A stretch of DNA of 9,349 nt from assembly GCA_903909415.1 (NCBI GenBank), contig CAIVVS010000101.1:1-9349 (forward strand), in the 5' to 3' direction. Positions 1-6,343 of the stretch are shown in pieces. Position 1 is the stretch's first letter; each line of letters opens with the position of its first letter. The position numbers and the translations under genes are program-made. The notes under the pieces were generated by a model. The model was given only the letters and a program-made list of their open reading frames with translations, made no database searches and was not told the origin of the DNA. This DNA comes from an uncultured Pseudomonadota bacterium. Its GTDB lineage: Bacteria; Pseudomonadota; Gammaproteobacteria; Burkholderiales; SG8-39.

Positions 1-63
1 CTGCTTCGCGGCGCTGTTTCGGGGCGCTGTTTCGGGGCGCTGTTTCGGGGCGCTGTTTCGGGG
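1..63. repeat. 13-bp tandem repeat, about four copies
   Basis: The unit GGGGCGCTGTTTC is present as three exact copies (21-33, 34-46, 47-59), preceded by a copy with one mismatch (8-20) and a degenerate partial copy at 1-7, and followed by GGGG at 60-63. The array sits immediately downstream of the methyltransferase stop codon, which is on the minus strand. A 13-bp period is not a multiple of three and I see no reading frame using it, so it looks non-coding. It may continue left of the window. It has the form of a slippage-prone minisatellite. Confidence 0.85.
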
Positions 64-65
64 AA

Positions 66-1091
66 CTACTTCGCCAATTCGGCGCGCACGATCTTCGTGC
101 CGGCGACCATCGCGCGCAGCTTGCCCATCGCGGTCTCGCGCGGCAGGTACTTCATGCCGCAGTCGGGGGCGATGACCAGGTTCTCGGCCTTGGCATGCGG
201 CAGGGCGCGGCGGATGCGCGCCGCCACCGTCTCCGGCGTCTCGACATTGGGATCGGACAGGTCGATCACCCCGAGGATGATTTTCTTCTCCGGCAGGTCG
301 GCCAGCACCGAGCAGTCGAGGCTGGACTGCGCGGTCTCGATCGAGATCTGCTTGCAGGAGCAGCCCTTGAGCTGCTTGAGGAAGGAATAGCCGCTCGGGC
401 GCTCGTGGATGATGGCCGCGTAGCCGAAGCAGATGTGCACGGCAGTCGTGCCGGTGATGCCCTCCAGCGCGCGGTTGAGCGCGGCCAGGCCGTACTCGCC
501 GGCCTTCTGCGGCCGGGCCTGCATGTAGGGCTCGTCCACCTGCACGATGTCCGCGCCGGCGGCGAACAGGTCGCGGATCTCGGCGTTGACCGCGACGGCG
601 TAGTCCATCGCCATCTCGGCCTCGTCCTTGTAGAAGTCGTTCTGCGCCTGCTGGCTCATGGTGAACGGGCCGGGCACGGTGATCTTGATCATGCGGTCGG
701 TGTGGCTGCGCAGGAACTTCACATCGCCGGCTTCCACCGCGTGCCGGCGGCTGATCCTGCCGACCACGCGCGGCACCGGGTTCGGGTGGCCGGAGCGGTC
801 CAGCGCCGAGCCGTGGTTCACCATGTCCACGCCGTCCAGCGCGGTGGCGAAGCGGTTGGAGTAGCTCTCGCGGCGGATCTCGCCGTCGGTGATGATGTCC
901 AGGCCCGCTTCCTCCTGCGACTTGATCGCCATGATGGTGGCGTCGTCCTGCGCCTCGGCCAGCAGTTCGGCCGGCACGCGCCAGAGTTCGGTGGCGCGCA
1001 CCCGCGGCGGGAAGCGCCCGGCGAGCTTCTTGCGGTCGATCAGCCATTCGGGTTGCGGGAAGCTGCCGACGAGCGAAGTGGGCAGAAGCAT
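66..1091 (-). CDS. MetE C-terminal-domain-like homocysteine methyltransferase (stand-alone catalytic domain)
   Basis: This 341-residue protein matches the catalytic C-terminal half of cobalamin-independent methionine synthase (COG0620) and lacks the N-terminal half of full MetE (about 750 residues). It begins with the typical GSFPQ strand (residues 9-13). It carries DEP at 186-188, matching the conserved MetE DEPA segment. The likely zinc ligands are all present: H219 and C221 (HICFG), E252 (SIETA) and C311 (APDCGMKY). That predicts an active zinc enzyme that transfers a methyl group to a thiol, most likely homocysteine, in the cytoplasm. The methyl donor cannot be read from sequence, because stand-alone MetE domains use folate-independent donors in some bacteria. 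The ATG is fixed by a perfect AGGAGG at 1098-1103, six bases upstream. The gene lies 82 bp downstream of the phosphoribosyltransferase-like gene on the same strand, so cotranscription is likely. Epoxyalkane:coenzyme M transferase is a less likely relative. Confidence 0.88.
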   Translation of the reverse strand: MLLPTSLVGSFPQPEWLIDRKKLAGRFPPRVRATELWRVPAELLAEAQDDATIMAIKSQEEAGLDIITDGEIRRESYSNRFATALDGVDMVNHGSALDRSGHPNPVPRVVGRISRRHAVEAGDVKFLRSHTDRMIKITVPGPFTMSQQAQNDFYKDEAEMAMDYAVAVNAEIRDLFAAGADIVQVDEPYMQARPQKAGEYGLAALNRALEGITGTTAVHICFGYAAIIHERPSGYSFLKQLKGCSCKQISIETAQSSLDCSVLADLPEKKIILGVIDLSDPNVETPETVAARIRRALPHAKAENLVIAPDCGMKYLPRETAMGKLRAMVAGTKIVRAELAK

Positions 1092-1138
1092 GGACGTCCT
1101 CCTGAATTATTGTTTTGAATCAGCGGGTTATCGTGTTT

Positions 1139-1156
1139 TCGGCCATTTTTGGCCGA
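1139..1156. other. Inverted repeat in the gap between the phosphoribosyltransferase and methyltransferase genes
   Basis: TCGGCC (1139-1144) and GGCCGA (1151-1156) form a 6-bp stem around ATTTTT. It sits 48 bp upstream of the methyltransferase start and 18 bp beyond the stop codon of the preceding gene. On the transcribed minus strand the stem is followed by GAAAACACG and not by a U-run, so it is a poor intrinsic terminator. The flanking 1104-1150 stretch is AT-rich against a GC-rich background. This could be an mRNA-processing or stabilising hairpin or an operator for an internal promoter; I cannot tell which. Confidence 0.35.
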
Positions 1157-1173
1157 CGTGATCGGTGCGGGAC

Positions 1174-2433
1174 CTAGGGCTTGAGGCCCTGGAACAGCTT
1201 CTCGCGCCCGACCTTGATGCCGAACTGGCCGTCGTACATGAAGATGTCGGCGGTGGAGAAGGTGTCGTTGAAGGTGTCCGGGATGAACGAGCCGGTGCCG
1301 ACCACGTCCAGCGGCGCGCGCGCGTTGGCGAACATCTTGCACTTGAACAGGTTGAAGCCGGACGAGCCGACGATGCGGCAGGCGCCGAAGCCGGCCGCGT
1401 CCAGGGTCTGGCGCAGGTGGATCACCGAGGCCACCGACACGCCGGTGCCGAACAGCACCTTGCGCACCCGGTCCTTGGTGATGTTCAGGCTGTCGGCGTC
1501 GAACGCCTCCTCGCCCATCACGTAGCGCACCGCCTCGTACTCGTTGGGCACGTGCAGCCAGTTGGTGAGGATGTCCACCGAGCGCTCGTAGGACAGCCCC
1601 TCTGCGTAGCGCTCGCCGTGCGTGTCCAGCCGCAGGCTGAGGGTGCGCGAGCCCGACGGGTCGCGCGGCAGCTGCTCGTGGTACCACCAGCGGCAGACCT
1701 CCAGCGCGTCGGTGTACTCGTGGCCGTAGTAGTCCACCAGCACGGTGACGTTCTCGCTGGGGTGCACCTCGACGAACATCTGCGCCGCGCGCAGCGTCGA
1801 GCCGGCATAGCCGATGAGGCCGTGCGGCATGGTCCCGAGGCCGCCGTCCTGGCCGTAGTAGTGCGCGGTGAAGTCGGTGGACGAGCCGATGAAGCCGAGC
1901 GCGCCGTTCAGCTTGGCCATGCGCGAGCCGACCGAGGCGCCATAGGCCGCCAGCGAGGACAGGTCGTCGCCCGGCGAGTGGCGCGCGTGCATGTCGATGA
2001 ACGCGGTCTTCTTCAGGTTCATCGCCATCTTGAAGGCGTTGTAGGCCGACACGCAGGCCACGCCGGTGCGCTGCAGGATCAGCGTCTCCAGCTCGGCCAG
2101 CGCGGCGAACGACCCGGTGTAGGTGAACATCGGCTTCTGGTCGGGCACGAAGGCGCCTTCCTCGTACAGCCGGGTGATGCGCAGCTCGGGCACCTTGCCG
2201 TCCTGCCCGCCGGAAGGGTAGTGCCTGCGCAGCATCTCGATCGCCGGGTTGATCGCACAGATCACGCCGCGGCGCATGAACACGCCGTAGGTCACGCTGC
2301 GGTCGCCGAAATGCTCGACGATCTGGCGCGACTTGCTGAAGTACTTGTCGGTGCGCTCGCGGACCCAGGCCAGGCGCGCAGGGTCGGTGGCGGCATCGGA
2401 TTGCGGGACCAGGGGCTCGGCGGGCTTGTTCAT
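1174..2433 (-). CDS. Divergent nicotinate phosphoribosyltransferase-like protein
   Basis: The protein has 419 residues from the chosen ATG. Its plan follows the nicotinate phosphoribosyltransferase family (COG1488): an N-terminal YGVFMRRG segment (49-56), GTMPHG (200-205) matching the family's GTxAH motif with the histidine at 204, LVDYYG (232-237), RLDTHG (268-273), a GTGVS turn (329-333) and VVGTGSF (377-383). The family joins nicotinate to PRPP in NAD salvage. Several motifs differ from canonical PncB: DTYD is DYYG here, RLDSGDL is RLDTHGE, and the chain ends at VGREKLFQGLKP without the usual C-terminal extension. The substrate may therefore be a different nucleobase-like acid. The frame is open further upstream, but GAGGAG at 2442-2447 fixes translation at 2433. 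It is the first gene of a likely pair with the MetE-like gene. I leave the gene symbol blank because pncB function is not assured. Confidence 0.8.
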   Translation of the reverse strand: MNKPAEPLVPQSDAATDPARLAWVRERTDKYFSKSRQIVEHFGDRSVTYGVFMRRGVICAINPAIEMLRRHYPSGGQDGKVPELRITRLYEEGAFVPDQKPMFTYTGSFAALAELETLILQRTGVACVSAYNAFKMAMNLKKTAFIDMHARHSPGDDLSSLAAYGASVGSRMAKLNGALGFIGSSTDFTAHYYGQDGGLGTMPHGLIGYAGSTLRAAQMFVEVHPSENVTVLVDYYGHEYTDALEVCRWWYHEQLPRDPSGSRTLSLRLDTHGERYAEGLSYERSVDILTNWLHVPNEYEAVRYVMGEEAFDADSLNITKDRVRKVLFGTGVSVASVIHLRQTLDAAGFGACRIVGSSGFNLFKCKMFANARAPLDVVGTGSFIPDTFNDTFSTADIFMYDGQFGIKVGREKLFQGLKP

Positions 2434-2441
2434 GTCGGGGA

Positions 2442-2447
2442 CTCCTC
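2442..2447 (-). promoter_or_regulatory. Shine-Dalgarno site that decides the phosphoribosyltransferase-like start
   Basis: GAGGAG on the minus strand lies eight bases before the ATG at 2433. The open frame continues upstream to about 2685, but that added sequence is low-complexity, overlaps the divergent lipoprotein gene and has no family similarity. The start at 2433 is therefore preferred. Confidence 0.8.
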
Positions 2448-2563
2448 GCCGGCGAAGGCGTCGGCTTTCAGGACGGGGTGCGGGTCCCTGTCGCGCCGGG
2501 ACTTGGCCGGGCAGTCGGCCTGATGGGTGCCATGGATATGGCGGGTGCTGCGATGCTCCCGAA

Positions 2564-2569
2564 ATTGTA
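2564..2569 (-). promoter_or_regulatory. Candidate -10 box for the phosphoribosyltransferase/methyltransferase unit
   Basis: TACAAT on the minus strand matches the sigma-70 -10 consensus at five of six positions. The -35 position at 17-bp spacing (TTATGG) is poor, at two of six. If used, the leader would be about 120 nt. The box lies on top of the candidate -35 of the divergent lipoprotein promoter, so the two promoters would compete for polymerase. Confidence 0.3.
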
Positions 2570-2593
2570 GCAGGCAGGGCAGGGGGCCATAAT
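2565..2593 (+). promoter_or_regulatory. Candidate sigma-70 promoter of the lipoprotein gene (possibly leaderless)
   Basis: TTGTAG (2565-2570, three of six) and CATAAT (2588-2593, five of six) are separated by exactly 17 bp. Seven bases separate the -10 from the ATG at 2601, so transcription would start at or next to the start codon. There is no Shine-Dalgarno site at normal spacing; the nearest purine run, AGGGGG at 2581-2586, is 14 bases away from the ATG. Confidence 0.45.
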
Positions 2594-2600
2594 CGCCTGC

Positions 2601-3341
2601 ATGGGCACCACCACCACCACCACCGTGGCCGTCGCCGTGAAGCGCGCCCTCGCGCTTGGCGCCGCACTCGCCGTCGCGCTGGCATCGGCCGGGTGCAGCA
2701 CGTCCCGCTTCACCTACCAGGCCGGCAGCAGCGCCGCCGGCGGCGCGGTGACCGGCTACAACGCGACCAGCTTCAGCGCCGGCGGTTCGCGCGGCAGCGT
2801 CGCGTTCGGTTCGCCGGTGCCCGGCGGCGTGCCGCCCGCCGCATCGGGCATCTCGGGGGGCAGCGTCTCGGGGCCCGGCGGCACAAGTAGCGGAACAAGC
2901 GGCGGCGTCAGCCTGGGCGCGAGCAATGGCGCGGCGGTGGCGATCCTGCTCGGCGTGGGCGTGGTGAACCTGATCGCCAACAGCTTTGCGCCGGGCCGCC
3001 CGGTGGTGACGCGCCAGGCCGGCATGCTGTCGCCCGGCAGCGGGCACCTGATGCGCGACGATCCCTACACCCATCCGGCGCCACCCGAGGTTGCGTCGCC
3101 GGCTGCGGGCTCACGTGCCATGCCGCGCGATGCGGCGGGCAACCCGGGCGGCAACCCGATCGGTAACACCCGCATCGTGCCGCGCCAGACCGTGGATGGC
3201 ACCATCACCGAGGCGCAGGTCGCCGGTTCGGCCGGGAGGGCCCCGTCCCAGGGCGCCGTTCCGGGTCCCGGCGCGGGCGCATCGGTCCAGGACTGCACCC
3301 GGCCGGTGGACCTTTCCGGCGGCAACCTCTACTGCCGCTAG
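2601..3341 (+). CDS. Glycine/serine-rich predicted lipoprotein of unknown function
   Basis: The protein has 246 residues. The N-terminus has six threonines from an (ACC)6 run (2607-2624), then K14-R15 and a hydrophobic core (16-28). It reaches a lipobox-like SAGC with the predicted lipidated cysteine at C32, so it is probably anchored in the outer or inner membrane. A Gly/Ser/Ala-rich stretch (41-110) resembles a flexible linker. One hydrophobic helix (about 111-130, AAVAILLGVGVV...) may insert in or pack on the membrane. A Pro/Gly-rich region follows, and the end holds two cysteines, C232 and C245, in CTRPVDLSGGNLYCR, which could form a disulfide. I recognise no enzymatic domain. The ATG at 2601 has no ribosome-binding site but fits the upstream -10 as a leaderless start. 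A GTG at 2637 would give a more ordinary signal peptide (MKRALAL...) but also lacks a ribosome-binding site. It converges on the GntR gene. Confidence 0.7.
   Translation: MGTTTTTTVAVAVKRALALGAALAVALASAGCSTSRFTYQAGSSAAGGAVTGYNATSFSAGGSRGSVAFGSPVPGGVPPAASGISGGSVSGPGGTSSGTSGGVSLGASNGAAVAILLGVGVVNLIANSFAPGRPVVTRQAGMLSPGSGHLMRDDPYTHPAPPEVASPAAGSRAMPRDAAGNPGGNPIGNTRIVPRQTVDGTITEAQVAGSAGRAPSQGAVPGPGAGASVQDCTRPVDLSGGNLYCR
3338..3341. other. CTAG palindrome shared as stop codon by two convergent genes
   Basis: The self-complementary CTAG supplies TAG at 3339-3341 to the plus-strand lipoprotein gene and TAG (complement of 3338-3340) to the minus-strand GntR gene. The two coding regions thus meet with a two-base overlap, with no room between them for a terminator. 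Confidence 0.9.
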
Positions 3342-4156
3342 GCGGGCGCGCCCGCGGCGCCGTCCTGGCCGGTGCGCGGGTCGGAGGACACCGGCTTGCC
3401 CAGGTCGCTCCAGTAGTCATGGCGGGCGGTGTTGACCAGCGACACGCGCAACTCCACCGGCGTGTTGTGGAAGCTCATCGCGATGCGCCGTATCTCCAGC
3501 ATCGGCGCGCCGGCGCCGACGCCCAGCAGCTTCGCGCTGGTCCGGTCCGCCGCCACCGCGCGCAGCCGCTCGGCCGCGCGTACCACGTTGATGCCGTAAC
3601 GCGTCTGGTACAGGTGGTACACGGTGTTCGAGCGCCGCGTGAACAGCGCCTCGGTCATGCCGGGGAAGCGCGATTGCGCGATCACGATGCGGTCCAGCAC
3701 CACCGGCTCGCCCTCCAGGCTGAGCAGGTTGACCGCCTCCCAGGTGCGCTCGCCCGGCAGCAGGTTGAGCGCGGCGGCCTGGGCGGCGTCGGCGCGCCCG
3801 CGCAGGAAGGACAGCGTCTCGGTGTGCGGCAGCACGCGGGTGCCGTCGCGGCGCACCACGTGGAAGAAGTGGTACAGCAGCCGGTTCGGGTCGTGCGTGG
3901 CGACATAGGTGCCGCGGCCCTGCTGGCGCACCAGGATGCGCTCGGCGACCAGCTCGTCGATCGCGCGCCGCACCGTGCCGATGGACACGCGGAAGCGCTG
4001 CGCGAGCTGGGTCTCCGAGGGCAGCGGGTCGCCCGGCTTCCATTCGCCGCGCGCCAGGCTGCCGGTGATCAGGCGCTGCACGCCGCGGTACAGGGGTTCG
4101 TTCTGGGGTGGCAGGTGCGCGGGTGGCAGCTGTGCGGGGGGAAGGCTCGCGGGCAT
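3338..4156 (-). CDS. GntR-family transcriptional regulator, HutC subfamily (UTRA domain)
   Basis: This 272-residue protein has the two-domain layout of HutC-type regulators. The N-terminal winged helix-turn-helix spans about 20-87, with SETQLAQRFRVSIGTVRRAI as the recognition region and GRGTYVA as the wing. The C-terminal UTRA effector-binding domain spans about 105-249. It should be a cytoplasmic dimeric DNA-binding protein, usually a repressor released by a small metabolite. The first 19 residues are a proline-rich repeat (SLPPAQLPPAHLPPQ), and the last 20 are a disordered Ala/Gly tail. No Shine-Dalgarno site precedes the ATG. TAGAAT at 4168-4163 ends six bases before the ATG, which fits a leaderless start. 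Its target may be itself, the divergent VOC-ogt-xerD cluster, or the convergent lipoprotein. Family members often control uptake or catabolic genes, but nothing here identifies the ligand. Confidence 0.92.
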   Translation of the reverse strand: MPASLPPAQLPPAHLPPQNEPLYRGVQRLITGSLARGEWKPGDPLPSETQLAQRFRVSIGTVRRAIDELVAERILVRQQGRGTYVATHDPNRLLYHFFHVVRRDGTRVLPHTETLSFLRGRADAAQAAALNLLPGERTWEAVNLLSLEGEPVVLDRIVIAQSRFPGMTEALFTRRSNTVYHLYQTRYGINVVRAAERLRAVAADRTSAKLLGVGAGAPMLEIRRIAMSFHNTPVELRVSLVNTARHDYWSDLGKPVSSDPRTGQDGAAGAPA

Positions 4157-4162
4157 GGCGGC

Positions 4163-4190
4163 ATTCTAGCGGCTGGAGGATGTCATTCAG
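4163..4190 (-). promoter_or_regulatory. Candidate GntR gene promoter (possibly leaderless)
   Basis: On the minus strand CTGAAT (4190-4185, three of six to the -35 consensus) and TAGAAT (4168-4163, five of six to the -10 consensus) are 16 bp apart. Only GCCGCC lies between the -10 and the ATG at 4156, placing the transcription start at about the A of ATG. Confidence 0.42.
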
Positions 4191-4195
4191 ATGAC
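4182..4195. promoter_or_regulatory. Candidate GntR operator, inverted repeat GTCAT-N4-ATGAC
   Basis: GTCAT (4182-4186), TCAG and ATGAC (4191-4195) form a perfect 5-bp inverted repeat with outer GT...AC, the layout common for GntR-family sites. A third half-site, ATGAC at 4200-4204, repeats the right arm after another four bases. The palindrome overlaps the candidate -35 of the GntR gene and lies about 100 bp upstream of the VOC gene, so it could serve autorepression and the divergent cluster. Assignment to this regulator is inferred from position. Confidence 0.45.
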
Positions 4196-4231
4196 TTGGA
4201 TGACCCTGTCGGAGGCGCTGGAATCCGCCGC

Positions 4232-4261
4232 GCGACGGCCCCCGGATACGCCGCGTAAAAT
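4232..4261 (+). promoter_or_regulatory. Candidate promoter of the VOC-ogt-xerD cluster
   Basis: GCGACG (4232-4237, three of six) and TAAAAT (4256-4261, five of six) are 18 bp apart. The predicted start near 4268 would give a leader of about 30 nt containing GAGG (4284-4287), ten bases before the VOC GTG. The -35 is weak. Confidence 0.3.
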
Positions 4262-4297
4262 GGCCCGGTCCACCACGCTTTCCGAGGCCAGCGCATC

Positions 4298-4729
4298 GTG
4301 TCCACTCCCGCCGTCGTGCATCCCTTCCACCTCGCCTTCCCGGTCACCAGCCTGGAGAAGGCGCGCGCCTTCTACGGCAGCCTGCTGGGCTGCCCCGAGG
4401 GCCGCTCGTCCCCCGAGTGGGTGGACTTCGACCTCTACGGCCACCAGATCGTCGCGCACCTGTCGCCCGCCGAGGCGGGCGCGGTCTCGACCAATGCGGT
4501 GGACGGCGACAACGTGCCGGTGCGCCACTTCGGCGTGGTGCTGCCCATGGCCGAGTGGGACGCGCTGGCGGAGAAGCTGCGCGCGGCGGGCACGAAGTTC
4601 GTGATCGAGCCGCACGTGCGCTTCCAGGGCGAGGTCGGCGAGCAGGCCACCATGTTCTTCCTCGACCCCTGCGGCAACGCGCTGGAGTTCAAGGCGTTCA
4701 AGGACCTGTCGCGCCTGTTCGCCAAGTGA
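4298..4729 (+). CDS. VOC-fold (glyoxalase/dioxygenase superfamily) protein
   Basis: This 143-residue protein has two beta-alpha-beta-beta-beta modules of the vicinal oxygen chelate fold. Module one starts at HPFHLAFPV and contains the typical [14 protein letters not shown] helix (18-31). Module two starts at RHFGVVLPM (76-84) and ends with [15 protein letters not shown] (120-134). Probable metal ligands are H11, H77 and E130, the standard two-His-one-carboxylate set, so catalytic activity is plausible. Members include lyases, extradiol dioxygenases and resistance proteins, and the substrate cannot be assigned. The start is GTG at 4298 with a modest GAGG ten bases upstream; it places the first strand at the usual distance from the N-terminus. 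It is the first gene of a plus-strand cluster, with ogt beginning 28 bp after its stop. Confidence 0.88.
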   Translation: MSTPAVVHPFHLAFPVTSLEKARAFYGSLLGCPEGRSSPEWVDFDLYGHQIVAHLSPAEAGAVSTNAVDGDNVPVRHFGVVLPMAEWDALAEKLRAAGTKFVIEPHVRFQGEVGEQATMFFLDPCGNALEFKAFKDLSRLFAK

Positions 4730-4757
4730 TCGCCTGATCCATGCCCGTTTCGACGCT

Positions 4758-5377
4758 TTGATCGCTGCCGCAATCGCCGTCCGGGACCAGCCCGACCATG
4801 CCAGGCTGGCCGCGCCGTTCGGCGTGGTGGGCGTGCGCATCGCCGGGGAGGGCGCCGCGGCCGCGGTGGCGGTGGTCACCTACCTCGCGCCAGGCACCGG
4901 CGCGGTCGCGCCGACGCACGAACTGGCCGAGCGGTTCGCGCGCGAGCTGGAGCGCTACCTGGACGACCCGGCGTTCCGCTTCGGCGTGCCTTGCGCGCCT
5001 GCCGGCACCGCCTTCCGGCATCGCGTCTGGGCAGCGATCAGCGCGATCGGCAGCGGCGCGACGCGGCGCTATGGCGAGATCGCGCGCGACCTGGGTTCGT
5101 CCGCGCGCGCCGTCGGCCAGGCCTGCGGCGACAACCCGCTGCCGCTGATCGTGCCCTGCCACCGCGTGGTCGCGGCTGCCGGACCTGGCGGCTTCGCGCA
5201 TGCGAGCGATGGCTGGCTGCTGCGCACCAAGCAGTGGTTGCTCGCGCACGAGTGCAGCGTTTCCAGGCACGAGTGCGGCGTTTCCGGGCATGAGCGCGGC
5301 GTTTCCGGACACGAGCGCGGCCTGCCCGGGCACGAGCGCGCTGCGCTGGGGCACGAGGGCAATGACGGGACGCCGGC

Positions 5378-5381
<4 letters not shown>
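4758..5381 (+). CDS. ogt: Methylated-DNA-[protein]-cysteine S-methyltransferase (Ogt/AGT) with heptad-repeat tail
   Basis: This suicide DNA-repair protein transfers alkyl groups from O6-alkylguanine to its own cysteine. The core is complete: FRHRVWAAISAIGSG (86-100), RYGEIARDLG (104-113), the likely arginine finger R117 in SSARAVGQA, NPLP, and the active-site motif IVPCHRVVAA with nucleophile C134. The core ends at KQWLLAHE, where many homologues stop. Here six heptads, each starting HE at 164, 171, 178, 185, 192 and 199, extend the protein to 207 residues against a usual 150-180. The N-terminal part is a short degenerate AGT domain without the Ada metal-binding cysteines. TTG at 4758 is the only ATG/GTG/TTG start before the conserved core, since an upstream ATG at 4741 is out of frame and closes at once. 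The ribosome-binding site is poor, so translation may depend on coupling to the VOC gene. The stop overlaps the xerD start. Confidence 0.92.
5247..5372 (+). repeat. 21-bp in-frame tandem repeat, six copies, at the 3' end of ogt
   Basis: Copies start at 5247, 5268, 5289, 5310, 5331 and 5352, each with CACGAG or CATGAG. Copies 1-4 are close variants (for example CACGAGTGCGGCGTTTCCGGG) and copies 5-6 have diverged. The encoded heptads read HECSVSR, HECGVSG, HERGVSG, HERGLPG, HERAALG, HEGNDGT. The period is a multiple of three, so copy-number change would keep the reading frame and preserve the overlap with xerD. Confidence 0.92.
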
Positions 5382-6331
<950 letters not shown>

Positions 6332-6343
6332 AGGCGCTGCGCC

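Noticed and set aside
1..63. Relationship between the 13-bp repeat and the 21-bp ogt repeat
   Set aside because: Both contain a GGCG...TTTC string, but unit length, flanks and order differ. The resemblance is short enough to be chance in GC-rich DNA.
1165..2523. A 452-codon plus-strand open frame opposite the phosphoribosyltransferase-like gene
   Set aside because: Composition is typical of a GC-rich antisense shadow (Val/His/Arg/Gly/Ala), there is no domain, and the opposite strand carries conserved family motifs and a Shine-Dalgarno site.
2434..2685. N-terminal extension of the phosphoribosyltransferase-like frame
   Set aside because: The extension is low-complexity, overlaps the divergent lipoprotein gene and lacks family similarity. 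GAGGAG at 2442-2447 supports the start at 2433.
4741..4760. ATG at 4741 as the start of ogt
   Set aside because: It is in a different frame and reaches a stop after six codons. The ogt frame offers only TTG 4758 (or CTG 4734).
5247..5372. CRISPR-like array
   Set aside because: The 21-bp units are contiguous, coding and in frame with ogt; there are no spacers.
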